Positions 18,201-25,566 of a DNA stretch of 46,741 nt are shown here, one piece after another. Each line of letters starts with the position of its first letter. Positions within the stretch are counted from its first letter, which is position 1. The notes beneath the pieces are model-generated. The model was not told where the DNA came from. It ran no database searches and saw nothing but the letters and a program-made list of their open reading frames with translations. This stretch comes from Sulfurimonas sp. (GTDB taxonomy: Bacteria > Campylobacterota > Campylobacteria > Campylobacterales > Sulfurimonadaceae), in NCBI RefSeq assembly GCF_023228785.1, contig NZ_JALOAN010000017.1, positions 1 through 46,741 on the forward strand, in the 5' to 3' direction. A program made the translations under genes and the position numbers.

Positions 18201-18336
18201 CTACAATCTGTGGCGGAATGACCCTAGGATACTCTCCAATAGGCAGAGCACGCATTGAAATTACACCAGCTAAAACGATAAGAATCGAGATAACAGATGC
18301 AAAAACAGGTCTTTTTATAAAAAAATTAGAAAACAT
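15211..18336 (-). CDS. RND multidrug efflux inner-membrane transporter (HAE-1, AcrB-like)
   Basis: 1041 residues, standard for AcrB/MexB. It starts FSNFFIKRPVFASVISI, has the GLVLAIGIVVDDAIIVIENV segment of TM4 with the two proton-relay Asp residues, ends with the second TM bundle (GLSAKNAILIVEFA), and carries two large periplasmic loops. It is a trimeric proton/drug antiporter in the inner membrane. Last gene of a complete three-gene operon, 1 base after the adaptor gene. Substrates cannot be inferred. No local regulator gene lies in the window. Confidence 0.95.
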   Translation of the reverse strand: MFSNFFIKRPVFASVISILIVLAGVISMRALPIGEYPRVIPPQIVVTATYQGASAETISKTVAAPLEEQINGAKDMLYMNSISADNGTLTISIFFEVGTNPDDAKIDVNNRVQAALSRLPEQVKRQGVRVHERSPDMLQVIILHSPKQSRDVSFLSNYALLNIVDDLKRVRGIGDVVIYGAKDYSMRIWIDPSKLKKYSLTVNDLVVSIREQNEQYAAGKLSADPISNKEMFTYTIETPQRLSEPSQFSEIIIKANEDGSSLKLKDVATIELGSQTYDRENKLNNSPAVPIAIFLQSGANAIETAKEVRKVIDTISKDFVEDVDYTIPYDITDFVEISINEVIKTFIEAIILVALIIFLFLQNVRATLIPLLAVPVSIIGAFAGMYVLGFSINLLTLFGLVLAIGIVVDDAIIVIENVERHIKEGLTPKDASIKAMQEVSGALIAIVLVLSAVFLPVAFLGGLSGEMYRQFAVTIVISLAISGLVALTLTPALCALVLKPTHKEPKYFFKWFNNFFEAATRGYSNALKLTIRYAFLSMLLFGGLIYITFDMFTSLKTGLVPIEDKGTVFVFSYNPPAASLSRTEALAEEIYNIASKDEQNIKNIVQFIGIDFSTFSNRTNAAATILKLQDWDQREGPTQSAAYIASNISKELSQTSDGFSFGIVPPPIRGMGISGGFEMYVQNKTGADLQELQMYVNEIIQKANERPELMGVRTTLNTSIPKYKIEVDTAKAKAKGVNIDEIYQTINATFGSFYVNDFNLLGRTYMVNMQANESFRKKPQDLEKIFVRSEKGEMIALSSLVSLEQSFGADLVERFNLFTAAKVSGQATLGYSSGDALRVIEEVSNEVLPEGYSISWIGTAYQEKQISSAGNLAFIFGIIFLYLILAAQYERWLMPIAVILSVPFAIFGAVVANHLRGLENDIYFQIGILVLAGLSAKNAILIVEFAMQKRKQGMKLVDAVLDAARVRLRPIIMTSLAFTIGVIPLAISSGAGAASRHSIGTGVIGGMLAATFLAILFIPLFYILVSKIRNKDEDKEKDIKS

Positions 18337-18337
18337 T

Positions 18338-19438
18338 TTAGTTACCCTTCACGATAGTAACTTTTGAGTTTGGTCTCAGTTTTGCGATATTGGTTATAAC
18401 AATCTTTTCACCCTCTTCAATATTCTCTTGGACATAAGCGATGCCATCTTGCACTTGCAGGCTCTTGATAGGTCTCATGGAGATAGTTCCATCTTTAACA
18501 ATATAGACAACCGTTGCATCTTGCGTTTTAATAAGAGCTTCTTGAGGTACTTTTGCAATACGATCATAACTTAATCCATCTATTTGAATCTCTGCATAAG
18601 AGCCCACTATTAGCTCATTATCTTTGTTTTGCAACTTTGCTCTAAGCTTGAGAGTATCAGTCTGTGCATCTATCTTTGGTGAGATAAAATCAATCTCTCC
18701 CATATACTCTTTTGTATTAACACTGAGTATAACTTTTGAACCATTTTTTATCTGAGAAATATACTTTGTGACATCACCACTTGGTAGAGAAAATTCAGCA
18801 TATATTGGATCTTGTGCTGTAATCGTTGCTAACATAGCACTATCTTCACCAACATCTATGTAAGATCCAACATCGCTGTTACTCATCCCGATATTACCGC
18901 TAATAGATGCTTTTATAGTTGTATAGTCAAACTTTATTTGGGCGTTTTGAAGCACTGCTTTTGCTTTTGTCACTTCTGCTTTTGCATCTTCAAAAGTGTA
19001 AAAAAGGTCATCACGCATCACCGCTGAGATCGCATTGTTTTTAAAAAGATACTCATTGCGATCCCACTCTTTTTGAGCTTTGTTGAAATTTGCCTCGGCT
19101 TTTAAAAGAGAGGCTTTTGCTTCGTTTAGAGTCGCCGCATATTCATCTTTTTGGATCTCATAGAGAGTGTCACCTTTTTTTACATAAGCACCCTCATCAA
19201 AATTCTTACTCATTAGAATCCCGCTTACTCGCGCAACTATATCAACTTCGTTAAAAGGTTTAAGAAGCGTAGAATAATTGTTAATCAAAGGAGCTTTTTC
19301 AAATTTAACGGTATATACTTCTACCGATAAAGGTGGCTTCTGGGCTGCTTTAGGAACATCTTGAGGATTTTTTTTCTCATCATTACAACCAACTAAGAAC
19401 AGAGATAAAACCACTGTTAAAAATACTAAATTTTTCAT
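18338..19438 (-). CDS. RND periplasmic adaptor (membrane fusion) lipoprotein
   Basis: 366 residues. The lipobox LFLVGC puts the lipidated Cys at 18. The order follows AcrA-type adaptors: first lipoyl half (IVARVSGILMSKNFDEGAYV), a helical hairpin (about 95-160), the second lipoyl half (FDYTTIKASISGNIG), then a beta-barrel and membrane-proximal domain. It bridges the RND pump and the TolC-like channel. The start abuts the TolC gene stop directly (19439/19438), so translation is probably coupled. Confidence 0.93.
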   Translation of the reverse strand: MKNLVFLTVVLSLFLVGCNDEKKNPQDVPKAAQKPPLSVEVYTVKFEKAPLINNYSTLLKPFNEVDIVARVSGILMSKNFDEGAYVKKGDTLYEIQKDEYAATLNEAKASLLKAEANFNKAQKEWDRNEYLFKNNAISAVMRDDLFYTFEDAKAEVTKAKAVLQNAQIKFDYTTIKASISGNIGMSNSDVGSYIDVGEDSAMLATITAQDPIYAEFSLPSGDVTKYISQIKNGSKVILSVNTKEYMGEIDFISPKIDAQTDTLKLRAKLQNKDNELIVGSYAEIQIDGLSYDRIAKVPQEALIKTQDATVVYIVKDGTISMRPIKSLQVQDGIAYVQENIEEGEKIVITNIAKLRPNSKVTIVKGN

Positions 19439-20671
19439 CTATAAAAACTCCTTAATGTCTTTTCCACTAAAATAAATTAACTCTGCTTTTCGAATCTCAA
19501 GCTCATAAAGAGCTCTTTTGCTATCTCTTTGTGCATTGTACTTCTCGCTAAGTGCCAAAAGATAAGCAACATTGTCTATAGTCTGGTTTTCGTACTTAAA
19601 CTTTATAAGTTTAAACGCTAAAGATGCAGCCTCGGCAACTGCTCTTGTTGACTTCACTTTTTCTTGTGCAATTGCGAGTGATTTTTTAGCCAATCTGTAC
19701 TCGACACTTGCTTTGTCTTTTTCATACTCAACTAATGATTTTTTGCTCAAATACTCTTGGAGTTTAGACTCGTACGCTTTAGTTCTAGCTCCAAAGTCAA
19801 AAATATTCCATGTCATATTTACCATGGCGATGTTTTGATTTTCCACTAAAAAGCTACTTTTTAAAGATTCGTTATCAAAATAATAATCGCTGTGAGTAAA
19901 TGTATCATCTAGATAAACCAAGGGTCTATTTTGACTTTTTTCTATAGTAGCTTCATGTCTTATTGAAATCGCTTCTTGTTCTAGAGCTTTTATATCTGCT
20001 CTTAAAACTTTTTCTTCGACTGTAGGCAATTTTATAGTTGTAGTGCCATCAAGATTCTCAACTTTTTGAGATACATAATACTCTAAAGTGTGTAGAACTC
20101 TTAGGCTCTTTAGCTCTATCTCTTGAAGTAAAACAAGAGTGTTTTTTACCCTTGAGTCGATTTTTGCAACTTCATCTTTTGTGATTGTCCCAGCTTCATA
20201 AAAAAATTCAACTCGTTTGAGTTCTTCTTTTAACTGCTCTATCGCCTGAGTGGTTGCTTCTTTATCAGCCTCAAGTCCAAGATACTCAAAATAGAGTCTT
20301 GTAACATCTAGTGAGATGGAATTTTTAGTCGCTTCAACATTGCTTTTACTAGAGTCTATGGAAGATTCAAGTTGTTTATACAAGTTATTTTTTTTATTGC
20401 CATCGTAGAGTGTGTATTTTACGGATGCTTGAAGCTTAAGTGTGTTTTGGGCAACGGCAGGTGTCTCTTTAGAAGCATTTTGAAAGTTAGCTCCTATGTC
20501 TATGGTAGGAAGATATGAATCTTTAGAACTTTCATAGAGTAGTTCTTTAGACGCCAATGTATGTTCTGCTGACTTTACAACTTTGTTGCTATGAGAGAGA
20601 TCTAGCAACTCATTTAGTGTGTAAGAGTAGAGAAAAAGAGGTAAACAAAGTATCGGTAAAAAAAATTTCAT
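19439..20671 (-). CDS. TolC-family outer-membrane efflux channel
   Basis: 410 residues with a signal peptide (about 1-16). Two repeats of the outer-membrane efflux protein fold are seen, with long amphipathic helices (for example LKSTRAVAEAASLAFK-like heptads near the C-terminus) and short barrel strands (SVKYTLYDGN; MVNMTWNIFDFGA). It is the outer-membrane exit duct of the RND pump. First gene of the operon. A weak AAGAAGA precedes the start. A minus-strand TAAAAT at 20701-20706 is a possible -10. Confidence 0.92.
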   Translation of the reverse strand: MKFFLPILCLPLFLYSYTLNELLDLSHSNKVVKSAEHTLASKELLYESSKDSYLPTIDIGANFQNASKETPAVAQNTLKLQASVKYTLYDGNKKNNLYKQLESSIDSSKSNVEATKNSISLDVTRLYFEYLGLEADKEATTQAIEQLKEELKRVEFFYEAGTITKDEVAKIDSRVKNTLVLLQEIELKSLRVLHTLEYYVSQKVENLDGTTTIKLPTVEEKVLRADIKALEQEAISIRHEATIEKSQNRPLVYLDDTFTHSDYYFDNESLKSSFLVENQNIAMVNMTWNIFDFGARTKAYESKLQEYLSKKSLVEYEKDKASVEYRLAKKSLAIAQEKVKSTRAVAEAASLAFKLIKFKYENQTIDNVAYLLALSEKYNAQRDSKRALYELEIRKAELIYFSGKDIKEFL

Positions 20672-20982
20672 TTGATCTTCTTTTTTTATAATTTCAAGAG
20701 ATTTTATCGAAAAAACTCTTAAGTGTATCTTCCTAGAAAGCTATGACACTATAGCAGCCTTTAAAAAAAGAGACCTACAAGCATTCCTAGCCATTTTGGA
20801 TAAAATAAACTTCATCAGATCTCATCAAAAAATCCATCTGTTAAATATAAAATATGATATTTTTCATCACTACAAAACCACTTATAAAAATTGCTATAAG
20901 AACTATAAAAATCAGAGAAAATTAGAAGCTTCTTTTTAGATCGTTAGTATATACTTGCAGCCCTATTTCAGGAGGCTATAGC
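20672..20982. other. Intergenic region between divergent tolC-like and endA genes
   Basis: 311 bases with no credible gene on either strand. It contains the efflux-operon promoter candidate on the minus strand (20701-20706), the first copy of a 30-bp direct repeat (20799-20828), an AT-rich stretch with several TATAA-like words (20840-20910), the palindrome GAAGCTTC followed by a T run near 20930, and the strong ribosome site of endA (AGGAGG, about 20970-20975). Confidence 0.6.
20799..20828 (+). repeat. 30-bp direct repeat, copy 1
   Basis: Starts GATAAAATAAACTTC and ends CATCAA. It matches 21779-21808 at 29 of 30 positions (T/C difference near the end). The two copies bracket the endonuclease I gene. 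TAAAAT inside it resembles a -10 box, so this may be a duplicated promoter segment. Confidence 0.8.
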
Positions 20983-21759
20983 GTGTATATAAACGAAAAT
21001 GAACGAGTTGTTTTTAACTTTAAAAAATTGGTTTTAGTTTTTATCTTTTTACTCTTTGGTGTGAGTGGGCTAGTTGCTCAAAATGAATCTTTTTCAAAGT
21101 CAAAAAAAGAGCTTCGTAAGATCTACAAAGACAAGCAAGTAACAATCTATTGTGAATGTAAATACAACTACAAAGATAAAAACAATATGATAGATAGAAA
21201 AAGTTGTGGCTACACTCCAAGAAACGAGTACACAAAAAAGGGTAATAAAAACCAAAGAGCTAGACGCATCGAGTGGGAGCATCTCATCCCTGCTGAGAAC
21301 TTTGGTCGGCACTTTAGTTGTTGGAGAGATGGCGATGCTAAGTGCGTTAACTCAAAAGGCAAGAAGTATAAAGGCAGAAAGTGTTGTGAAAAAGTAGAGA
21401 AAAAGTACCGCATCATGCAAGCAGATCTGCACAATCTATACCCTGCCATAGGAGAGTTAAACGCTGATAGAAGTAACTACCGCTTTGACTTTGAGATCGC
21501 ACAGGGTACTCAATATGGAGAGTGTAAGTTTGAAGTAAACTTTAAAGCAAAACGAGTAAATGTAAGAGAAGATCTAAGAGGCACAATAGCAAGAACCTAT
21601 CTCTACTTTAACAAGCAGTACGAGATGAAGCTCTCAAAACAAGAGATGCAAAAGTTTGAAGCTTGGCATAAAACTTACCCAGCAACAGAGTGGGAGAGAG
21701 AGCGAAACAGAAGAATAGCTAAGATCCAAGGCAATGAAAACTCGCTTATAGAGAAATAA
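20983..21759 (+). CDS. Endonuclease I family periplasmic/secreted nuclease
   Basis: 258 residues. GTG start, chosen because AGGAGG lies 7-8 bases upstream. Signal peptide with a basic N-region (about 1-32, cleaved near GLVAQ). Catalytic motif RRIEWEHLIPA (H100) and the second motif ADLHNLYPAIGELNADRSN (N151) match the EndA/Vvn/NucM beta-beta-alpha-metal nucleases. Eight or more Cys in the mature part suggest disulfides. It should cleave DNA non-specifically outside the cytoplasm, for nutrient recovery or DNA processing. It lies between two 30-bp direct repeats, so it may have moved in as a unit. Confidence 0.9.
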   Translation: MYINENERVVFNFKKLVLVFIFLLFGVSGLVAQNESFSKSKKELRKIYKDKQVTIYCECKYNYKDKNNMIDRKSCGYTPRNEYTKKGNKNQRARRIEWEHLIPAENFGRHFSCWRDGDAKCVNSKGKKYKGRKCCEKVEKKYRIMQADLHNLYPAIGELNADRSNYRFDFEIAQGTQYGECKFEVNFKAKRVNVREDLRGTIARTYLYFNKQYEMKLSKQEMQKFEAWHKTYPATEWERERNRRIAKIQGNENSLIEK

Positions 21760-21778
21760 ACACTCTCAGTTACTTTTA

Positions 21779-21808
21779 GATAAAATAAACTTCATCAGAT
21801 CCCATCAA
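21779..21808 (+). repeat. 30-bp direct repeat, copy 2
   Basis: Second copy of the repeat at 20799-20828, 980 bases away, one mismatch. Here it lies directly upstream of the restriction-modification relic at 21819, in the position of that gene's promoter and leader (TAAAAT, then AGAGG). Confidence 0.8.
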
Positions 21809-21818
21809 GAGGTTATAT

Positions 21819-21923
21819 ATGTCAATGTTTCAAAAGTCAGTTCTAAAAAACTTCACTAAAGAAGAATTAAAATCTCGAAAACACAAAACAGAGAAAGAGA
21901 TAAAGATTGTGGAGGAGATTTAG
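21819..21923 (+). pseudogene. Relic of a type IIG-like restriction-modification gene (34 codons)
   Basis: A complete little ORF with AGAGG upstream. The first residues (MFQKSVLKN) look like the N-terminus of Eco57I-like N6-DNA-methylase restriction enzymes, and the last residues (KTEKEIKIVEEI) look like the extreme C-terminus of the same proteins (EEIKIVE before the stop). I infer that a large internal deletion joined the two ends. It could still be translated but cannot be functional as an enzyme. The next gene starts 3 bases after its stop, using GGAGGA inside the relic. Confidence 0.55.
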
Positions 21924-21925
21924 AT

Positions 21926-23293
21926 ATGAGCTGTATCGAAGAAAATTGTAATTTACAAGTTTTCCAAAATAAAAAATGTATTTTACATTGCAACAAAAAT
22001 AATTGGTATTCTATTCAGGACTCTCTAATTTTCGGCCCTGAACAAAATACATTAGACATTGAAAAATCTAAATTAGATTTTTTTTGGAATACTTTTATTG
22101 AAATATATTCTAAAAATAAAACAAAAGAGCTTACTATTGAAAAAATACATTTTCCTATATCTAAAGAAACACCATTTTTACTTAGTCAAGTTCTTGAAAA
22201 ACTTGCTCCTAATAATATTCTTTTATCAGAGTGTATATTTTATGATAATACAAATATTACTTCATATGAACAAAATAAATTTACACTACAAGAATTCAAA
22301 GTAGTTAATACATTAATTATTGGCGAACTGTATATAACTAATGTCAAATTTGATAATATTGATATTGTAGATTGTGATATTCCATCTTTAAGAATTCAAA
22401 TGAGTTTAATTGAAAACTTGAATATAGTTGGCAATAAAAGCAATAATAAAATCATACGAAACATTAACACAGCTGGCAGTAAAATTAATAATTTTTTCAA
22501 ACTAAAAGATTTAAAACTTGAAGAACTTTTTTTAAATGATACTTCTATTAAAAATACTATACTAAAAAATATTCTTGTTAAGAATTATTTTAATCTTGAA
22601 AATACTACATTTGAAATAAGATTAGATTTTTATAATGTGGAATATTTAAATACAATAAATCTTGACTCAGCAAAAATCCCAGATGAAACAAATTTTGAAG
22701 AGTTTAAGTTTGATATAAATATAAATAAAATATCTCGTAAAACTTCTAGACAAATAAAACATTCCTTTGAAAAAATAGGTAATAGAATTGATGCCAATAA
22801 ATTTCATAGTATTGAATTATCTGCAAGAGAAAATGAATTAAAAAAAGATTTTTACAAAAGTATGGATATTTTTTTAAGTTTTATAATTTTCTTTTTTCAT
22901 GGATTAACTTCAAGGCACTCTAGAGATTACTTGTTACCTTTAATTTGGATTATAAGTATTAGTATGCATACAAACATAGGATTTATAAGACAAGGAGTTT
23001 TTGCATTTGATGTTTTTATAATATCAGGAAGTTTACATCTAATATTAATTTTATTTTCATTTGTGACTAATAGCAAATATTTTGTAGCTATCAGTTCAAT
23101 TTGTATCGTTAGTTTATTTTATGTATTAATAGGAAAAGAGTTTTCATTTGAAAGTATTTTACAATTTACAAATATTTTGAATCAAAAAGTTTTTGATGAA
23201 AAATTCTCTGTTATTTTATTTACTAATAAAATACTACTAGGATATTTATATTATCAATTTATAACATCAGTTAGAAAAGACACAAAAAAATAA
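21926..23293 (+). CDS. Zinc-motif / pentapeptide-like / four-TM membrane protein, possibly defence-related
   Basis: 455 residues. N-terminal Cys/His set C3-x4-C8-x9-C18-x2-H21 suggests a small zinc site, as seen at the start of some pentapeptide-repeat proteins. Residues about 60-260 are Asn/Ile/Leu-rich short strands (LKDLKLEELFLNDTSIKN) that suggest a degenerate right-handed beta helix. A linker (RQIKHSFEKIGNRIDANKFH, about 278-300) resembles the conserved RxLK...GNxxxAxxF helix of pentapeptide membrane proteins. The C-terminus has about four TM helices (315-450). Base composition is visibly more AT-rich than neighbours, pointing to transfer. It lies directly between an RM relic and a broken Bro-N gene. 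Function not known. Confidence 0.6.
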   Translation: MSCIEENCNLQVFQNKKCILHCNKNNWYSIQDSLIFGPEQNTLDIEKSKLDFFWNTFIEIYSKNKTKELTIEKIHFPISKETPFLLSQVLEKLAPNNILLSECIFYDNTNITSYEQNKFTLQEFKVVNTLIIGELYITNVKFDNIDIVDCDIPSLRIQMSLIENLNIVGNKSNNKIIRNINTAGSKINNFFKLKDLKLEELFLNDTSIKNTILKNILVKNYFNLENTTFEIRLDFYNVEYLNTINLDSAKIPDETNFEEFKFDININKISRKTSRQIKHSFEKIGNRIDANKFHSIELSARENELKKDFYKSMDIFLSFIIFFFHGLTSRHSRDYLLPLIWIISISMHTNIGFIRQGVFAFDVFIISGSLHLILILFSFVTNSKYFVAISSICIVSLFYVLIGKEFSFESILQFTNILNQKVFDEKFSVILFTNKILLGYLYYQFITSVRKDTKK

Positions 23294-23350
23294 AATTAGA
23301 ATTAAACACAACAAATTGCAATACTTTTTTAGAAGATTTTTTTAAAAAGT

Positions 23351-23356
23351 TATAAT
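23351..23356 (+). promoter_or_regulatory. -10 box of the broken Bro-N gene
   Basis: TATAAT in AGTTATAATGCCC, 29 bases before the ATG at 23386, with AAAGGA (23373-23378) as ribosome site. Both signals remain intact although the gene is truncated. Confidence 0.5.
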
Positions 23357-23385
23357 GCCCTAAATGATTGCTAAAGGAAAAACCG

Positions 23386-23520
23386 ATGAAGCCAAATGAA
23401 TCAATCAAGCTCTTTGAAGAGAAAAAGGTGCGTACTCTTTGGGATGAAGAGCAGGAAAAATGGTATATATCTGTTGTAGATGTTTCTCGTTCTCATCGTT
23501 CCACGTGGGAATGCATATAA
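23386..23520 (+). pseudogene. Truncated Bro-N / DinD-like antirepressor gene
   Basis: The first ~33 codons (IKLFEEKKVRTLWDEEQEKW then YISVVDV) match the N-terminus of the Bro-N/DinD-like family found in phages and next to restriction systems. After VVDV the frame runs into the inverted-repeat element at 23486 and stops at 23520, 44 codons in total. The full family protein is ~250 residues or more and nothing of the rest is found downstream. The break coincides exactly with the repeat arm, so insertion of the element plus deletion is the likely cause. Confidence 0.65.
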
Positions 23521-23585
23521 GCCTTGGCTAAGCTGTAAAAATGGATGAGAATATATACACTCCCACGCAGAGCGATGGGAGCGAG
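23486..23585. repeat. 100-bp inverted-repeat (MITE/REP-like) element
   Basis: Two 28-bp arms, 23486-23513 (CTCGTTCTCATCGTTCC...) and 23558-23585 (...AGCGATGGGAGCGAG), are imperfect inverted repeats, about 23 of 28 positions complementary. The 44-base middle contains no gene. The CGTTCCCACGC-type arm resembles short palindromic elements scattered in many proteobacterial genomes. It interrupts the Bro-N gene and is more GC-rich than its surroundings. Confidence 0.7.
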
Positions 23586-23614
23586 GGAAAGAAAATTGAT
23601 AAACGGAGTTTTAA

Positions 23615-24073
23615 ATGCTTAACCTATATGTAGATGGGGATGCTTTTCCTAATCTTTTAAAGCCTATTTTACTTCGCTCTATTGAGCGACTCAGTATCAA
23701 AACCTATGTTTTGGCAAACAAGAAGATAGATCTAGGTAGATCTGAGCATATAGAGTACATCATAGTAGAGACTCTTGCCGATGAGGCTGACAATAAAATT
23801 GTCGAGATGCTTAAAGAGGGAGATCTGGTCATCACAGCAGATATTCCTCTTGCAGATAGAGTCATTAGCAAAAATGCCCATGCGATTGATCATCGTGGAG
23901 AGCTCTATAGTGTTGACAATATAAAACAATACCTTGCAATGCGAAACTTGATGGAGAGCATCCGTGATAGTGGTGAGATGACAAGTGGACCAAAGCCATT
24001 TTCACAAAAAGATGCCCAAATGTTTGCAAACCAACTCAACAGTTTTTTGATAAAACATAGAAAGTTATTATGA
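23615..24073 (+). CDS. UPF0178 / YaiI-YqxD family protein
   Basis: 152 residues, typical family length. Conserved features include YVDGDAFPN at the start (PIN-like acidic residue), DLVITADIPLADRVI in the middle, IDHRGELY, and GPKPFSQKDAQMFANQLN near the end. The fold is PIN-domain-like and a nuclease role has been suggested for the family, but function is not established. CGGAG lies upstream of the ATG. It is the first intact core gene after the decayed patch. Confidence 0.9.
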   Translation: MLNLYVDGDAFPNLLKPILLRSIERLSIKTYVLANKKIDLGRSEHIEYIIVETLADEADNKIVEMLKEGDLVITADIPLADRVISKNAHAIDHRGELYSVDNIKQYLAMRNLMESIRDSGEMTSGPKPFSQKDAQMFANQLNSFLIKHRKLL

Positions 24074-24121
24074 TACTATGTAGTTAAATAAAGAAGTTAT
24101 CTTAACTCTAGGGGTTTGAGA

Positions 24122-25456
24122 ATGAAAACTCGGATTTTAAAATATTGGGATCGTATTCGTTCGAGTTTCTGGTTTATTCCAATCAGCATGGCTCTGGGAG
24201 CTATGATATTGGCTTTTATGGCACTCTCTTTTGACATAGTAGTTACAGAGTGGTTTGAGCGTACTCTTAACTGGAGTTTTACAGGTAGTGCAGAGGGATC
24301 TAGCGTAGTGCTTGGAACTATTGCTGGTTCGATGATTACTATAACGGGAGTGGTCTTCTCCATGACGCTAGTTGCTCTCTCTCTTGCCTCATCCCAGTTT
24401 GGTCCTCGTATGCTTCGTAACTTTATGAGTGACACTACTACACAGGTCGTTTTAGGTACATTTATCGCTACTTTTATCTATAGCTTACTCGTTTTGAGAA
24501 ACATTAGAAATATAGAGGGAAGTGTTGTTTTAACTCCACATTTTTCTGTTTCACTCGGTGTTATACTTGCTGTTGTGAGCTTGGGGGTGTTGATATATTT
24601 CATCCATCATGTATCTGTCTCAGTTCAGGCAAATGAGATTGTAATGCGAGTAAGTAAAGAGTTGTCAGATGGTATTGAGAGTCTTTTTCCTGATAAAGAG
24701 GAGAACGAAGAGAGTGCCCAGCAGATCCATGAGAAGAGTTATGATGATGGCTTTTTAAAAATACTTCACAGAGATGCATACTCTATTGATGCCAATAAAG
24801 ATGGATATTTACAGTTTGTTGACTATGGTGTTTTGCTCGCATTGGCTAAAGAGAAAAATATTGTGATAGAACTAAAGAGGCGACCTGGTCAATATGTTGT
24901 AGCTAAGAGAGAATTGCTTATGGTTTGGCCTGCACAAAGTGTAGATGAAGAGCTCATAAAGCAACTACATGGGGTATTTACTCTGGGCAATCAACGAATC
25001 CCTCGTCAAGATATAGAGTGCACTGTAAACCAATTAGTAGAAATTGCCCTAAGGGCGCTCTCTCCAGGGATAAACGATCCTTTTACAGCTATGACCTGTG
25101 TAGATAGACTAGGATCTGCACTATCTCTTTTGACTGAGCGAAAGATGCCGCTACCTTATCGTTATGACGAGGAGGGCGAACTTTGGTTGGTTACATCTGT
25201 TGTCACTTTTTCAACAATGATGGACGCAGCACTCAACCAAATAAGACAATACGCTCACTCTAGTGCCGCTGTAACTATTCGTCTTTTAGAGACTATTGCT
25301 GTGATTGGTGAGTCTGCAAATCGCATAGAAGACAGAACTGCACTTTTGCGTCATGCAGAGATGATCTCTAGAGGAGCAGATAAAGGTTTGTTTGAGATAG
25401 ATGACCGCCTAGAAGTTGAACAACGCTACATAGATATAATAAAACTACTAAAATAA
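24122..25456 (+). CDS. DUF2254 family inner-membrane protein
   Basis: 444 residues from the ATG at 24122. This start is preferred over the in-frame TTG at 24116 because AGGGG (24109-24114) is at the right distance only from the ATG. Four N-terminal TM helices (about 17-40, 60-82, 106-126, 139-160), with the family-typical VFSMTLVALSLASSQFGPR, then a soluble ~270-residue domain containing LRALSPGINDPFTAMTC. Function unknown; some members are proposed to be ion-homeostasis proteins. It is apparently transcribed alone. Confidence 0.87.
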   Translation: MKTRILKYWDRIRSSFWFIPISMALGAMILAFMALSFDIVVTEWFERTLNWSFTGSAEGSSVVLGTIAGSMITITGVVFSMTLVALSLASSQFGPRMLRNFMSDTTTQVVLGTFIATFIYSLLVLRNIRNIEGSVVLTPHFSVSLGVILAVVSLGVLIYFIHHVSVSVQANEIVMRVSKELSDGIESLFPDKEENEESAQQIHEKSYDDGFLKILHRDAYSIDANKDGYLQFVDYGVLLALAKEKNIVIELKRRPGQYVVAKRELLMVWPAQSVDEELIKQLHGVFTLGNQRIPRQDIECTVNQLVEIALRALSPGINDPFTAMTCVDRLGSALSLLTERKMPLPYRYDEEGELWLVTSVVTFSTMMDAALNQIRQYAHSSAAVTIRLLETIAVIGESANRIEDRTALLRHAEMISRGADKGLFEIDDRLEVEQRYIDIIKLLK

Positions 25457-25491
25457 CCATATTTTTACTTATGTTAATCTTAACTAAATAT

Positions 25492-25530
25492 TATAATAGT
25501 TCTATCTAAAGGATAATATTTATCTTTTAG
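25492..25530 (+). promoter_or_regulatory. ahpC promoter and leader hairpin
   Basis: TATAAT (25492-25497) lies inside the palindrome TATTATAATA (25489-25498), an AT-rich dyad at the place where a PerR/Fur-type repressor would bind. Downstream, CTAAAGGATA (25506-25515) pairs with TATCTTTTAG (25521-25530), a 10-bp stem with one G-T pair, near the start of the mRNA. Repressor identity is a guess. Confidence 0.4.
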
Positions 25531-25566
25531 TTATACTTACATCACTTTTAAAATAAAGGAAAGTTT

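Noticed and set aside
24097..24435. 112-codon minus-strand ORF over the DUF2254 gene
   Set aside because: Shadow of the first TM helices of the DUF2254 gene; no start signals.
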